Part shown: in pieces, positions 8,495 to 17,168 of the stretch
How the letters are laid out: each line of letters starts with the position of its first letter
How positions within the stretch are numbered: the stretch's first letter is position 1
NCBI RefSeq assembly: GCF_000948975.2
Contig: NZ_CP059735.1
Location: 2,480,001-2,544,000 of the forward strand
Reading direction: 5' to 3'
DNA length: 64,000 bases
Source: Thalassomonas actiniarum
GTDB lineage: Bacteria > Pseudomonadota > Gammaproteobacteria > Enterobacterales > Alteromonadaceae
Translations under genes and position numbers: made by a program
Notes under the pieces: generated by a model
The model's input: only the letters and a program-made list of their open reading frames with translations
The model's database searches: none
What the model was told of the DNA's origin: nothing

Positions 8495-9229
8495 TTAATT
8501 GCTGATTCTTTTTCTGACGGCAAACCCGACTAATGCCAGGCCAAGCAGCATAGCGGTTGCCGGCTCAGGTACCGGAGCCGTGCTTGAGGGAAGAAAGTCG
8601 GCGCCGACATTATCAAAATAACCTTTGCCTTCCTGACTCCACAGGCCTGCCGTGCCGCCGCTAAAGGTATCATCGGTGTAGCTTTGCTCGAAAACCGGCA
8701 AGGATTCAAAATTACTGTTGTCCCAGATGCTGGCGGTAAACTCATTACCCTGACCTTGTACCTGCATGCTATAGCTGCTGCCGGTGGTTGGTGTAAAGCC
8801 TATATTGGCATCACTTGTGGTGACATAAGAAATCTGGCCGTCAATAAAACGGGTAAAGCGAAAAGCGCCGCCGGTCCAGCCGGGGAAAAAGTGCATGGAA
8901 TAAAAGTTTGACGCATCCTGGATGTTAAATGCGATCCCCACAGCGCTCCAACCGACCCGGATGTCTTGTGCTCCCAGCGCTGTTCTGAAAAGAAAATCAT
9001 CGTTATATGCCCCGTTAAGCGCTATCACTTGTCCCGGATTTGCCGTGTAATAGCTTGAGCCGGCACTTTGATGTAATGTTCCGTCTTGTACGTCCCATTG
9101 ACCGCCAAGCACGCTCCAGTGGCTTAAATCGCCGGAATTGAAGTTATCGGTAAAGACTATTTGGGATGCCTGGGTGCTGAAGCTGTTAATGAAAAAAGTG
9201 GTTAGGGCTATTATTATTCTTAACATCAT
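8495..9229 (-). CDS. PEP-CTERM sorted secreted protein
   Basis: A 244-residue protein with an N-terminal signal peptide (IIALTTFFINSFSTQA) and a C-terminal PEP-CTERM tail: VPEPATAM, a hydrophobic helix and RKR at the end. The tail directs exosortase/EpsH processing, so the protein is probably surface-bound or released into the biofilm matrix. The body (DNFNSGDLSHWSVLGGQWDV and similar) has the pattern of a concanavalin/LamG-like jelly roll used for carbohydrate or matrix contact. No exosortase gene lies in the window. Monocistronic. Confidence 0.85.
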   Translation of the reverse strand: MMLRIIIALTTFFINSFSTQASQIVFTDNFNSGDLSHWSVLGGQWDVQDGTLHQSAGSSYYTANPGQVIALNGAYNDDFLFRTALGAQDIRVGWSAVGIAFNIQDASNFYSMHFFPGWTGGAFRFTRFIDGQISYVTTSDANIGFTPTTGSSYSMQVQGQGNEFTASIWDNSNFESLPVFEQSYTDDTFSGGTAGLWSQEGKGYFDNVGADFLPSSTAPVPEPATAMLLGLALVGFAVRKRISN

Positions 9230-9262
9230 ATCTGTCCTTTTAATACTAAATTACTACAAGTC

Positions 9263-9422
9263 ATACCAATTGCATTAAGTAAATGACCAAAATTCGGAGA
9301 GGATAAATTTTCAAGAGCAAGGCGTTTGATTGAGCAATAGCAAGCTATTGTGATTGAAAACAACGCAGGACTTGGAGATTTAGAGCATCCGAAGATGGTT
9401 AGATATTTAATAAAATTGGTAT
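9263..9422. repeat. MITE-like inverted-repeat element of about 160 bp
   Basis: The element begins ataccaattgcatta and ends in taataaaattggtat, giving imperfect terminal inverted repeats of about 15 bases (taccaatt conserved exactly). It carries an internal near-palindrome caatag/ctattg around 9340 and no coding capacity. Elements of this type are, as far as I remember, common in Colwellia/Thalassomonas-type genomes. No second copy is visible in this window. It sits in the 433-base gap between two PEP-CTERM genes. Confidence 0.7.
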
Positions 9423-9583
9423 TAGTTTCCTGTTGGTATGGAGGCTAACGTAGAATTCATTCAAAACGCTTTTGAATTCCTTTAAAACAAATAGCAGTAA
9501 TCATGCCATGAAAAGTGTCAGAATTTTGCCATTGTGCCCGAGGCAATAAGGTGACGGCTACTAAACCGCTTGAAGAGGCCAAC

Positions 9584-9624
9584 AATGGAAACCGTAATCA
9601 GGGGAGTTGGTTTCCATTTTATTT
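9584..9624 (+). terminator. Hairpin with U-tract, plus strand, no obvious gene
   Basis: A perfect 10-base stem (9584-9593 with 9609-9618, aatggaaacc / ggtttccatt) and a 15-base loop, followed by TTATTTG on the plus strand. The only genes around are on the minus strand, so this is either part of a plus-strand small RNA or a mRNA structure without a matching gene. Confidence 0.4.
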
Positions 9625-9628
9625 GTTG

Positions 9629-9660
9629 AACCAGCACCAGAACTGATGCTGGTTTTTTAT
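9629..9660 (+). terminator. Rho-independent terminator on the plus strand
   Basis: An 8-base stem aaccagca / tgctggtt (9629-9636 with 9647-9654), loop of 10 bases, then a T-rich run TTTTATT. The T-run is on the plus strand, although the adjacent PEP-CTERM gene ends at 9663 on the minus strand. Together with the hairpin 10 bases before it, it predicts a plus-strand transcript that ends here. Confidence 0.6.
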
Positions 9661-9662
9661 TG

Positions 9663-10304
9663 TTAACTGCTTTGGCGCTTTCTGCTTCTGGCGGAAAAGC
9701 CCAATATAGCCAACCCAAGTAACATAGCTGTGCTTGGCTCAGGTACAGATACAGGAGGCTGGACTGTCGGATCTTCAGAGATATCTTTAACACTGCCGTT
9801 GCAGTTATTGGTGTCGCAGTCATCACCTACCGACTGGGCGCGTATTGCCACCCGGGTAAACAAAGTTTCATCTAAGATCAGATCGCCTTTTGCCAGCCCG
9901 AAAGAAAATAAAGTCACATAGTCACCGCCCGAGCCTTGATCGCCTACTTTAAAGAGGTTGTCAAAGTTATAGCGAGTCGCGCCGTTGAAATTACAGCCGG
10001 GACCACAGCTCAATGAATCCGTGGTGTAATTTGAAAAATCATAGGTGGAGTAATTGACCAGATCGGCAGGAATATCAAAATCTGCCGTGGTATCAAAAGC
10101 AAAGCCTAAAATGTCACCGGTCGGATTTGCTGTACCGATGCCGATATTAAAGGTAAAAAAGCCGTCATTGCTTTCATCGTCAATGCTGACCCGCCAGTCG
10201 ATTTGGTAACCGCTGTTATATTGCCAGTCTTCGAAGGTAATGACAGTGGCATGGCTGATGGCGGTAAAAGATAGCAGAAGTGTGGTGAGTAGTGCTTTTA
10301 TCAT
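9663..10304 (-). CDS. PEP-CTERM protein, paralogue A
   Basis: A 213-residue protein with signal peptide (KALLTTLLLSFTAISHA) and PEP-CTERM tail VPEPSTAMLLGLAILGF followed by RSRKR. The body has conserved blocks FEDWQYNSG, DESNDGFFTFNIGIG, GDILGFAFDT and two Cys pairs (SCGPGC, CDTNNC). The following upstream gene at 10675-11325 encodes a close paralogue with the same blocks, so the pair is a tandem duplication. The ribosome binding site aaaggaa precedes the ATG, with a GC-rich hairpin just before it. Function unknown; surface or matrix location is inferred from the tail. Confidence 0.85.
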   Translation of the reverse strand: MIKALLTTLLLSFTAISHATVITFEDWQYNSGYQIDWRVSIDDESNDGFFTFNIGIGTANPTGDILGFAFDTTADFDIPADLVNYSTYDFSNYTTDSLSCGPGCNFNGATRYNFDNLFKVGDQGSGGDYVTLFSFGLAKGDLILDETLFTRVAIRAQSVGDDCDTNNCNGSVKDISEDPTVQPPVSVPEPSTAMLLGLAILGFSARSRKRQSS

Positions 10305-10674
10305 TTAGATTCCTTTCTCAACTCTCCGGGAGGCTTCCCCGGTGGAGTATTTGTTTTTTTATTATTAATTGATAAGCCTTTTCCTACGTCGGCTTATTTG
10401 TGTTTTGCCTTAATCCGCGCTAGCGGGTAAAGCGTTAATATGTGTGCAAGCACATATTGCGTCTAGCATAAGCACAAATAGCGCCAGTTGATTTTTATTT
10501 TTATTTATCAGTCATTTACCTGTTTTCAGGGGCCAAAGAGAGGTTAGTGTGTAAATTTAGCTGACATTGAGTGATACCTGGAGAAGGGGATTGCAGAAAA
10601 GGAGATGTTTGCTACTTGCAGGCAATGACGATATGACTTGCCTGCAAGTGTTTTATCCGGGAGATAGATAAAGG
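10305..10674 (-). promoter_or_regulatory. Intergenic leader with hairpins and a dyad
   Basis: This 370-base gap before PEP-CTERM paralogue A has no gene. Seen on the minus-strand transcript: an outer dyad aatatgtg / cacatatt with a 6-base spacer (10437-10458), possibly an operator; a 7-base stem ATAAGCC / GGCTTAT (10372-10397); and a GC-rich hairpin (10321-10348, CCGGG with CCCGG flanked by ACTC/GAGT) ending 17 bases before the start codon, close to the ribosome binding site. No known riboswitch motif was recognised. Confidence 0.4.
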
Positions 10675-11325
10675 TTATTTCTGTCTTCTTACCGTGAAAC
10701 CAATTAATGCCAAGGCTAATAAAAAGGCGGTGCCCGGCTCCGGCACTTCTGTTACGTCGTCACTTGGGGGAGTTGGAATATCAGTACCCGGGGTTTGTGA
10801 ATAGTCTTTTACGCTGCCATTGCAACTGCTGCTGTCGCAGTTGTTGCCGACTGACTGTGCCCGTATACCGACACGGGTAAACAAGCTTTCGTCCAGGGTT
10901 AAGCCGTTTTTGGCCAGGCCAAAAGAGAATTCGCTGACGTAATCACTGCCGGAACCTTGCTGGCCGACCCTGAAAATATAATCAAAGCCGTTGCGGATTG
11001 CACCGTTGAAATTACAGCCGCGGCCGCAACTTAAAGAGTCGGTGCCGAACGAGGAAAGCTCATAACCTGAATAGTTGACCAGATCTGTGCTCAGGTTAAA
11101 GTCAGCTGAGCTGTCAAAGGCAAAACCTAAAATATCGCCGCTGGGGTTCACTTCGCCGATACTGATGTTAAAGGTAAAATAATCTTCATGGCTTTCATCG
11201 TCTATGCTGACTTGCCAGTCGATGTGATCGCCGCTGTTATATTGCCAGTCATCAAAGGTAATGAGGCTCGCCTGGCTGGTGACGCTGAAGCAAAGGAGGA
11301 TGGCGCTAATAAGTATTTTTATCAT
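10675..11325 (-). CDS. PEP-CTERM protein, paralogue B
   Basis: A 216-residue protein with signal peptide (ILISAILLCFSVTSQA) and tail VPEPGTAFLLALALIGFTVRR. It shares the blocks DDWQYNSGDHIDWQVSIDDE, GDILGFAFDS, LSCGRGCNFNGA and CDSSSCNGSVKD with paralogue A, in the same order and spacing. A Pro/Thr-rich linker (TDIPTPPSDDVTE) before the PEP motif is longer here. Both genes point the same way with a 370-base gap, so they are likely separate transcripts. Role unknown; anchoring through exosortase is expected. Confidence 0.85.
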   Translation of the reverse strand: MIKILISAILLCFSVTSQASLITFDDWQYNSGDHIDWQVSIDDESHEDYFTFNISIGEVNPSGDILGFAFDSSADFNLSTDLVNYSGYELSSFGTDSLSCGRGCNFNGAIRNGFDYIFRVGQQGSGSDYVSEFSFGLAKNGLTLDESLFTRVGIRAQSVGNNCDSSSCNGSVKDYSQTPGTDIPTPPSDDVTEVPEPGTAFLLALALIGFTVRRQK

Positions 11326-11657
11326 AAAGAGTCTCTGTTCAAATGAACGACCTGCTTGACTCCTGTCCTGCGTTTATCGTATTCCCTGATCTGCTCCCTG
11401 GCTTAGCGGTTGCAATAACTGATGCTTAAGCAAGGAGAAAGGCGGTAGTTTTTGAATTCTTTTTATAATGATTAAGTGATTTGTGTATATTCTGCTATTA
11501 GCACAAGCTGTGCCAAAGGATAAAAAGGTTGATAAGTCAGGTGCTTACAATGCTTTTGTTTTATCTGATATCTTTGATGTAAAAATTACTGACAATAGAG
11601 TAACCCTTTTTTAACTTGAGTGAAAAAAGGGTTACTTATTCTGCTGATACCAATCAA
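11326..11657. other. Intergenic region between transporter and PEP-CTERM gene
   Basis: A 332-base gap. Apart from the long stem-loop at 11599-11636 it should hold the promoter of PEP-CTERM paralogue B (the right gene's transcript ends here). No convincing promoter hexamers or coding frame could be seen. Confidence 0.4.
11599..11636 (-). terminator. Bidirectional stem-loop terminator of the transporter gene
   Basis: Perfect 14-base stem (agtaaccctttttt / aaaaaagggttact) with a 10-base loop, located 22 bases after the stop of the NSS transporter gene. The T and A runs are inside the stem, so it can work in both directions. Confidence 0.8.
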
Positions 11658-12995
11658 TCAGGCAATGAAGGCGACGTTGATGAAAACTATGGTTAACAAT
11701 ACCGGGCAAACAAAGCGCAGGTAATTACCCCAGAGTTTCAAGTAAATATTCTTATCCAGTACCGACTTATCGGTGAGTTTATTACCCCGGTTCCAGATCC
11801 AGCCGACCACGAAGAAATAAAACAAACAGCTTAGCGGTTGGAAAATAGTGGTTAATACCCGGATCACCAGACCGAATAAGGTATCGAAAAAGGCCACCAG
11901 CAGCATGCTGCTGCATAAGACGATAAAGGAAACCAGCCAGGTGGCTTTCCTGCGGGATAAGGCTTTTTCTTCTACCAGGTACGACACGGGCACCTCAGTG
12001 GAAGAGATGGTAGAGGTCAGGGCGGCAATGGAGAGCAGCGAGAAAAAACCGGCTGCAACGATTAACCCGACTGTGCCCATGGAATTAAATAATGCCGGCA
12101 AAATTTGGAAGATCAGCTGACCTTCCCCGATAAGCTCTTCGTTATTAAAGATTTCATGGCCTGCGTGCTGGGCAACAAATAGCGCAGGAATGATCAATAA
12201 ACCGGCTAAAAAGGCGATCATGGTATCCAGCACGCCGATAGAGAGTACCAGCTTGCCTAAGTCTTTGTCCTTTTGCATATAGGATCCGTAAACCATCATG
12301 CCGCCGACCCCGATGGACAGGGAGAAAAATGCCTGGCCCATGGCAGAAATCACCAGTTTTGGATCGGTAACCTGGCTAAAGTCCGGGATCAGATATACAG
12401 CCAGTCCTTGTCCTGCGCCTTCTTGTTGCAGGATATAGACAATCAGGCCGATAAGCATCACCAGTAACAGTGGCATTAACCTGGCCGACCACTTTTCAAT
12501 ACCGCCATGAACCCCCTGGTGAACAATTGCAGCCCCCAGGAGAATAAATACCGGGGTAAAGATAATATTACGTACTGTGCTGTCACTGGAGAGCCAGGCA
12601 GATAGCTCGGCTAAACCGGCTAATTCGCTGATAGCCGACAGGGCATGGGCCAGCATCCAGCCGGCGACTATGGTATAAAAACTCAACATCATGATCGCGC
12701 CGCACAGGCCTATTTTACCCACCGTGCGGCCAACTCGCGGCATACGGTTGGCACAGGCTTCTCCCAAAGCGCTGACCGGATTTTTTTGTGCCTGGTTACC
12801 GATATAAATTTCGGCAAACAGCGCCGGTAATGCCAGCAGCAGGGTGACTACCAGATAAACAAATAAGAAGGCGCCGCCGCCGTTGTTGGCAGCATTGGTG
12901 GGAAACCCCCAGATATTACCCAGGCCTATGGCGGAGCCGGCTGCCGACAGGACAAAGCCGATACGTGAATGAAAGGAATCTCTGCTTATGGACAT
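11658..12995 (-). CDS. Sodium-dependent transporter, NSS (SNF) family
   Basis: A 445-residue inner-membrane protein of about eleven helices. The first helix holds the NSS signature SAAGSAIGLGNIWGFPTNAA, the unwound region that binds Na+ and the amino-acid substrate. NSS proteins of bacteria carry amino acids; characterised examples include tryptophan carriers (TnaT, MhsT). The gene diverges from a complete tryptophan-to-aminomuconate gene set 404 bases away, so tryptophan or a related aromatic amino acid is a reasonable guess for the substrate. This is inference from position. A stem-loop terminator follows. Confidence 0.85.
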   Translation of the reverse strand: MSISRDSFHSRIGFVLSAAGSAIGLGNIWGFPTNAANNGGGAFLFVYLVVTLLLALPALFAEIYIGNQAQKNPVSALGEACANRMPRVGRTVGKIGLCGAIMMLSFYTIVAGWMLAHALSAISELAGLAELSAWLSSDSTVRNIIFTPVFILLGAAIVHQGVHGGIEKWSARLMPLLLVMLIGLIVYILQQEGAGQGLAVYLIPDFSQVTDPKLVISAMGQAFFSLSIGVGGMMVYGSYMQKDKDLGKLVLSIGVLDTMIAFLAGLLIIPALFVAQHAGHEIFNNEELIGEGQLIFQILPALFNSMGTVGLIVAAGFFSLLSIAALTSTISSTEVPVSYLVEEKALSRRKATWLVSFIVLCSSMLLVAFFDTLFGLVIRVLTTIFQPLSCLFYFFVVGWIWNRGNKLTDKSVLDKNIYLKLWGNYLRFVCPVLLTIVFINVAFIA

Positions 12996-13399
12996 CTTTT
13001 AATGGTTTATTTTTTTATTTGCGTCGAGCTTACCGAGTTAAGGCGGGATAGGGAAGCAATTTTAACAAGTGATTGACTATCTGTTTAAGCTTTATGCCAA
13101 AAAGCAAATCCTGGTCTTTTTGGCCTATCTGTCTCTTGAGGTGGTTAAGGCAGTTATTTATGGTTAAGCATCTCGAAGATACATTCATTTTTTTTATTGA
13201 AAAGTAAAATTAATAAAATTATTGTTATCTAAATAATAGGGATAGAGTGGAATATCAGTGGCTGCTTTTAAGCCCTATAACCTGACTTTTACTTAGGCTT
13301 TTACGTTAGTTAAGAAAAATACCGGTTAAGTCAGGGAACAGTCAAGCTCATACTTAAGCTAATGATATTAAAGCCGATAACGGATAAGCGCAGGCAAGA
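12996..13399. promoter_or_regulatory. Divergent promoter region of transporter and kynurenine operon
   Basis: A 404-base AT-rich gap between the divergent NSS transporter and the first gene of the tryptophan-degradation operon. It must hold promoters for both. No clear -35/-10 pair or LysR T-N11-A box could be picked out with confidence, and no small gene is visible. Confidence 0.4.
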
Positions 13400-14857
13400 A
13401 TGGATATACTTCAATCATATATTAACGGTGAATTTGTCGATAGCGGCGAATACTTCGACAATATCAACCCGGTAAACGGTGAGGTCATCGCCGGTATTTC
13501 TGAGGCCGATGAGGCCATGATCAACCATGCCATCAGCAGTGCACGTATGGCACTCACCGGGCCCTGGGGCCGGTTAAGTGTTAATCAACGTAGCGCTTTG
13601 CTGCATAAAGTGGCGGATCGCATGGCTGAACGTGAACAGGAGTTCATTGACGCGGAAATTGCCGATACCGGTAAGTCGCTGTTTCAGGTGAAAACCATAG
13701 ATATCCCCCGCGGCACCGCCAATTTTCGCTTTTTTGCCGACCAGGTGAAATACCAGGGAGGTGAAAGTTTTATCACAGAAACCGCAAACGGGGAAAAAGC
13801 CCTTAATTACAGCGTGAATAAACCGCTGGGGGTGGTGGCGGTGATCTCTCCCTGGAATCTCCCCCTGTTGCTGGCCACCTGGAAAGTTGCCCCGGCATTG
13901 GCCTGTGGTAACTGCGTGATCTTAAAACCCTCGGAGGAAACCTCTTCTACTGCGGTATTGCTGGCGCAAGTGATGGATGAAGTAGGCGTACCTAAAGGCG
14001 TTTTTAACCTTATTTTAGGGCGTGGTAAAGCCGTTGGTGACAAACTCACCTCGGCGCCCGGTATCGATGCGGTGACTTTCACCGGCGCATCGGCAACCGG
14101 TAAACAAATCATGAAATCTGTGGCGGATACGGTCAAACCCATTTCTTTTGAATTAGGGGGCAAAAATGCCGCCATTGTCTTTGCCGAAGCGGATCTCGAA
14201 AAAGCCATTACCGGCATCGCCCGGTCAACCTTTACCAACTGCGGCCAGGTGTGCCTGTGTACCGAAAAAGTCTATGTGCACCGTTCATTATTTGCCCCTT
14301 TCCTTGAAGGCCTGAAGCAGGCAGCAGAAAACATTAAGATCGGTTATCCGCTGGAGCAGGATGTGTTTATGGGCCCCTTGGTTTCAAAAGTACATCAGCA
14401 AAAAGTCCTGGCCTATTATCAGCTGGCCCGGGACGAAGGAGCCGAGGTTGTCACCGGTGGCGGTGTTCCTGTGTTTAACGATGAAAGAGATAACGGCTGC
14501 TTTATTCAGCCGACCATACTCACCGGCCTGGAAGATGAGACCAGGGTAAATCAGGAAGAGATATTTGGCCCTGTGTGCCATGTATCGGTTTTTGACGATG
14601 AAGGCGAAGTGATTAACCGGGTTAATAACACAGCTTATGGCCTGGCGGCTTCTATCTGGACCGAACATCTGGCGCAGGCCCATAGGGTGGCGGCGCAAAT
14701 AGATGTCGGCCTGGTATGGGTGAACACCTGGTTCCTACGGGATCTGCGCGCGCCGTTTGGCGGGGTTAAATTGTCCGGCATTGGCAAGGAAGGGGGAGAG
14801 CATTCACTCGCCTTCTACAGCGAGCCCAGTAATATTTGTATAAAAATTGATGATTAA
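13400..14857 (+). CDS. 2-aminomuconate 6-semialdehyde dehydrogenase
   Basis: A 485-residue NAD-dependent aldehyde dehydrogenase. Catalytic Cys is 285 in NCGQVCLCTEK, the general base Glu lies in FELGGKNAA, and ISPWNLPLLLATWK is the NAD-binding and Asn region. Start FINGEFVDSGEYFDNINPVNG fits the 2-hydroxymuconate/2-aminomuconate semialdehyde branch (NbaE/AmnC-like). It oxidises 2-aminomuconate semialdehyde to 2-aminomuconate after ACMS decarboxylation. It is the first gene of a seven-gene plus-strand run for tryptophan degradation, which supports the substrate assignment; the related hydroxy-substrate cannot be excluded by sequence alone. Confidence 0.88.
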   Translation: MDILQSYINGEFVDSGEYFDNINPVNGEVIAGISEADEAMINHAISSARMALTGPWGRLSVNQRSALLHKVADRMAEREQEFIDAEIADTGKSLFQVKTIDIPRGTANFRFFADQVKYQGGESFITETANGEKALNYSVNKPLGVVAVISPWNLPLLLATWKVAPALACGNCVILKPSEETSSTAVLLAQVMDEVGVPKGVFNLILGRGKAVGDKLTSAPGIDAVTFTGASATGKQIMKSVADTVKPISFELGGKNAAIVFAEADLEKAITGIARSTFTNCGQVCLCTEKVYVHRSLFAPFLEGLKQAAENIKIGYPLEQDVFMGPLVSKVHQQKVLAYYQLARDEGAEVVTGGGVPVFNDERDNGCFIQPTILTGLEDETRVNQEEIFGPVCHVSVFDDEGEVINRVNNTAYGLAASIWTEHLAQAHRVAAQIDVGLVWVNTWFLRDLRAPFGGVKLSGIGKEGGEHSLAFYSEPSNICIKIDD

Positions 14858-14941
14858 CTTGCTGCTGTAAACACTAAGCAGCAAGTTAAATACTTATTGG
14901 TATAAAAATAAGCATCACAGTCAACAGGATGAATAAACAAA

Positions 14942-15379
14942 ATGAGCACAACAGCTAAATTGGTGGCGGGAAAAGCAAAACCCAGGGGAGCTTTTCCCCA
15001 TGTGAAAGTCGCCGGTGGTTTTATCTTTATCTCCGGCACCAGCTCGCGCTTACCGGATAATAGCTTTGCCGGTGTCGAAGTGGATGAAATGGGTACCACA
15101 AACCTGGATATTAAGGCACAAACCCGGGCGGTCATTGAGAATATTGGCGATATCCTCAATTCGGTCGGCGCCCAGCTGAGCGACCTGGTTGAGATCAGCA
15201 GCTTTTTGGTGAACATGAATGATTTTGGCGGTTATAACCAGGTATATGGCGAATATTTTGATGAAACCGGGCCAACACGTACTACCGTTGCCGTACACCA
15301 GTTGCCTCACCCGCATTTATTGATCGAGTGTAAGGCGGTGGCCTATAAGCCGGGCATAGGGCAAAAAGGCAGCGATTAA
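14942..15379 (+). CDS. RidA-family 2-aminomuconate deaminase
   Basis: A 145-residue member of the RidA/YjgF family. The motif [14 protein letters not shown] contains the Arg/Cys-Glu type end of the family, and [10 protein letters not shown] lies near the trimer interface. In 3-hydroxyanthranilate pathways of pseudomonads and Burkholderia, a protein of this type (NbaF-like) deaminates 2-aminomuconate to 4-oxalocrotonate, and the gene order dehydrogenase, deaminase, dioxygenase, decarboxylase here fits that pathway. A general imine deaminase role is the alternative. Confidence 0.8.
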   Translation: MSTTAKLVAGKAKPRGAFPHVKVAGGFIFISGTSSRLPDNSFAGVEVDEMGTTNLDIKAQTRAVIENIGDILNSVGAQLSDLVEISSFLVNMNDFGGYNQVYGEYFDETGPTRTTVAVHQLPHPHLLIECKAVAYKPGIGQKGSD

Positions 15380-15487
15380 CAGCCTTGAGCGAGTAAAGAG
15401 CCTTGGGCAAACAGCCCCGGACAAGGAATAAGCTTGAGTAGGAAAGAGTCCGGGCACAGCACCTGTAAATAGCGAAAGAAAAGCTAA

Positions 15488-16051
<564 letters not shown>

Positions 16052-16065
16052 AGGAAACATGCATA

Positions 16066-17070
16066 ATGAAAGTTGTCGATATTCACTCACATTTTTTTCC
16101 AAAATCCTGGGAGGACTTATCCCTGAAATTTGGCGGTTTGCCTCACGGTGGCGACTGGCCCTGGCTCAGGCACGCCGGTGATGGCAAGGCGATGCTGATG
16201 AGAGGGGAGCAGGAATTTCGGCCGATTTATTCCGCCTGCTGGGACCCCCAGGTACGCCTTGAAGAAATGGCGCGCGATGGCGTAGACAAGCAGATCATTT
16301 CTGCGACGCCGATTTTATTTGCTTATGAAAAGCCCGTTGCCCAGGCCCTTTACTGCGCGCAGTTATTTAATGATGCCGCACTGGAGATATGTGCCGCTGG
16401 CCAGGGGAAATTATTTGCCATGGCCCAGGTACCGCTTCAGGATGCCGATACTGCCTGCGAAGAAGTGAGCCGGGCGAAGAAAAACGGCCATGTCGGGGTA
16501 CAGATCGGTAATCACGTCGGTTTAAAAAACATGGATGACAGCGCGGTGCTGACCTTTTTGCAGCACTGCGCCGAACAAGATATTGCGGTTTTTGTTCACC
16601 CCTGGGATATGATGGCGAGTGAGCGCACCAAAGATTATATGATGGGCTGGACCGTCGGCATGCCGGCTGAAACCCAGCTGTCGATTGTTTCCCTGATCCT
16701 CGGCGGCGGTTTTGACCGTTTAAGTGATAAGTTAAAAATCTGTTTTGCCCACGGTGGCGGCTCGTTTGCCTTTTTATTGGGGCGGCTGGAAAACGCCTGG
16801 CTGCACAGAGATATTGCCCGCGGAAAGTCCGAACATCCCCCCAGCCATTACCTGGATCGTTTTTATTTAGATACCGCGGTATTTGATGGTGATGCCCTGC
16901 AATTTTTAATCAAAAAAATGGGTGAGGATCGCTTGATGTTCGGCACCGATTATCCCTTTCCTTTAGGCGAGCAGCAAATGGGGCAGTTAATTAAAACCAC
17001 CCCGGGATTAACCGAGGCTACCCGGCAAAAATTGCTGGCAAGCAATGCCGAAAGTTTTTTTGGGGTGTAA
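16066..17070 (+). CDS. nbaD: ACMS decarboxylase (amidohydrolase family)
   Basis: A 334-residue metal-dependent amidohydrolase-fold decarboxylase. The zinc ligands are visible as DIHSHFF (His7 and His9), a central HPWDMM, and the Asp of MFGTDYPFP; FAHGGGSFAFLLGRLENAW is a family block. It removes the 3-carboxylate from ACMS and yields 2-aminomuconate semialdehyde, which the first gene oxidises. This diverts carbon from the spontaneous cyclisation to quinolinate, so the pathway is catabolic, not for NAD synthesis. It follows the dioxygenase by 14 bases. Confidence 0.93.
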   Translation: MKVVDIHSHFFPKSWEDLSLKFGGLPHGGDWPWLRHAGDGKAMLMRGEQEFRPIYSACWDPQVRLEEMARDGVDKQIISATPILFAYEKPVAQALYCAQLFNDAALEICAAGQGKLFAMAQVPLQDADTACEEVSRAKKNGHVGVQIGNHVGLKNMDDSAVLTFLQHCAEQDIAVFVHPWDMMASERTKDYMMGWTVGMPAETQLSIVSLILGGGFDRLSDKLKICFAHGGGSFAFLLGRLENAWLHRDIARGKSEHPPSHYLDRFYLDTAVFDGDALQFLIKKMGEDRLMFGTDYPFPLGEQQMGQLIKTTPGLTEATRQKLLASNAESFFGV

Positions 17071-17168
17071 TTTCACTGGATAATTTAGCCGGGTTATAAA
17101 CCCGGCTGAAAACAAAAGCCGCCTTAGGGTGAGCAAACAGCAACAGAATCAGAGCTACAAGGATAAGC

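Noticed and set aside
9430-9580. Possible cyclic di-GMP or other riboswitch before the orphan hairpins
   Set aside because: The conserved blocks of the known riboswitch classes that I can recall are missing.
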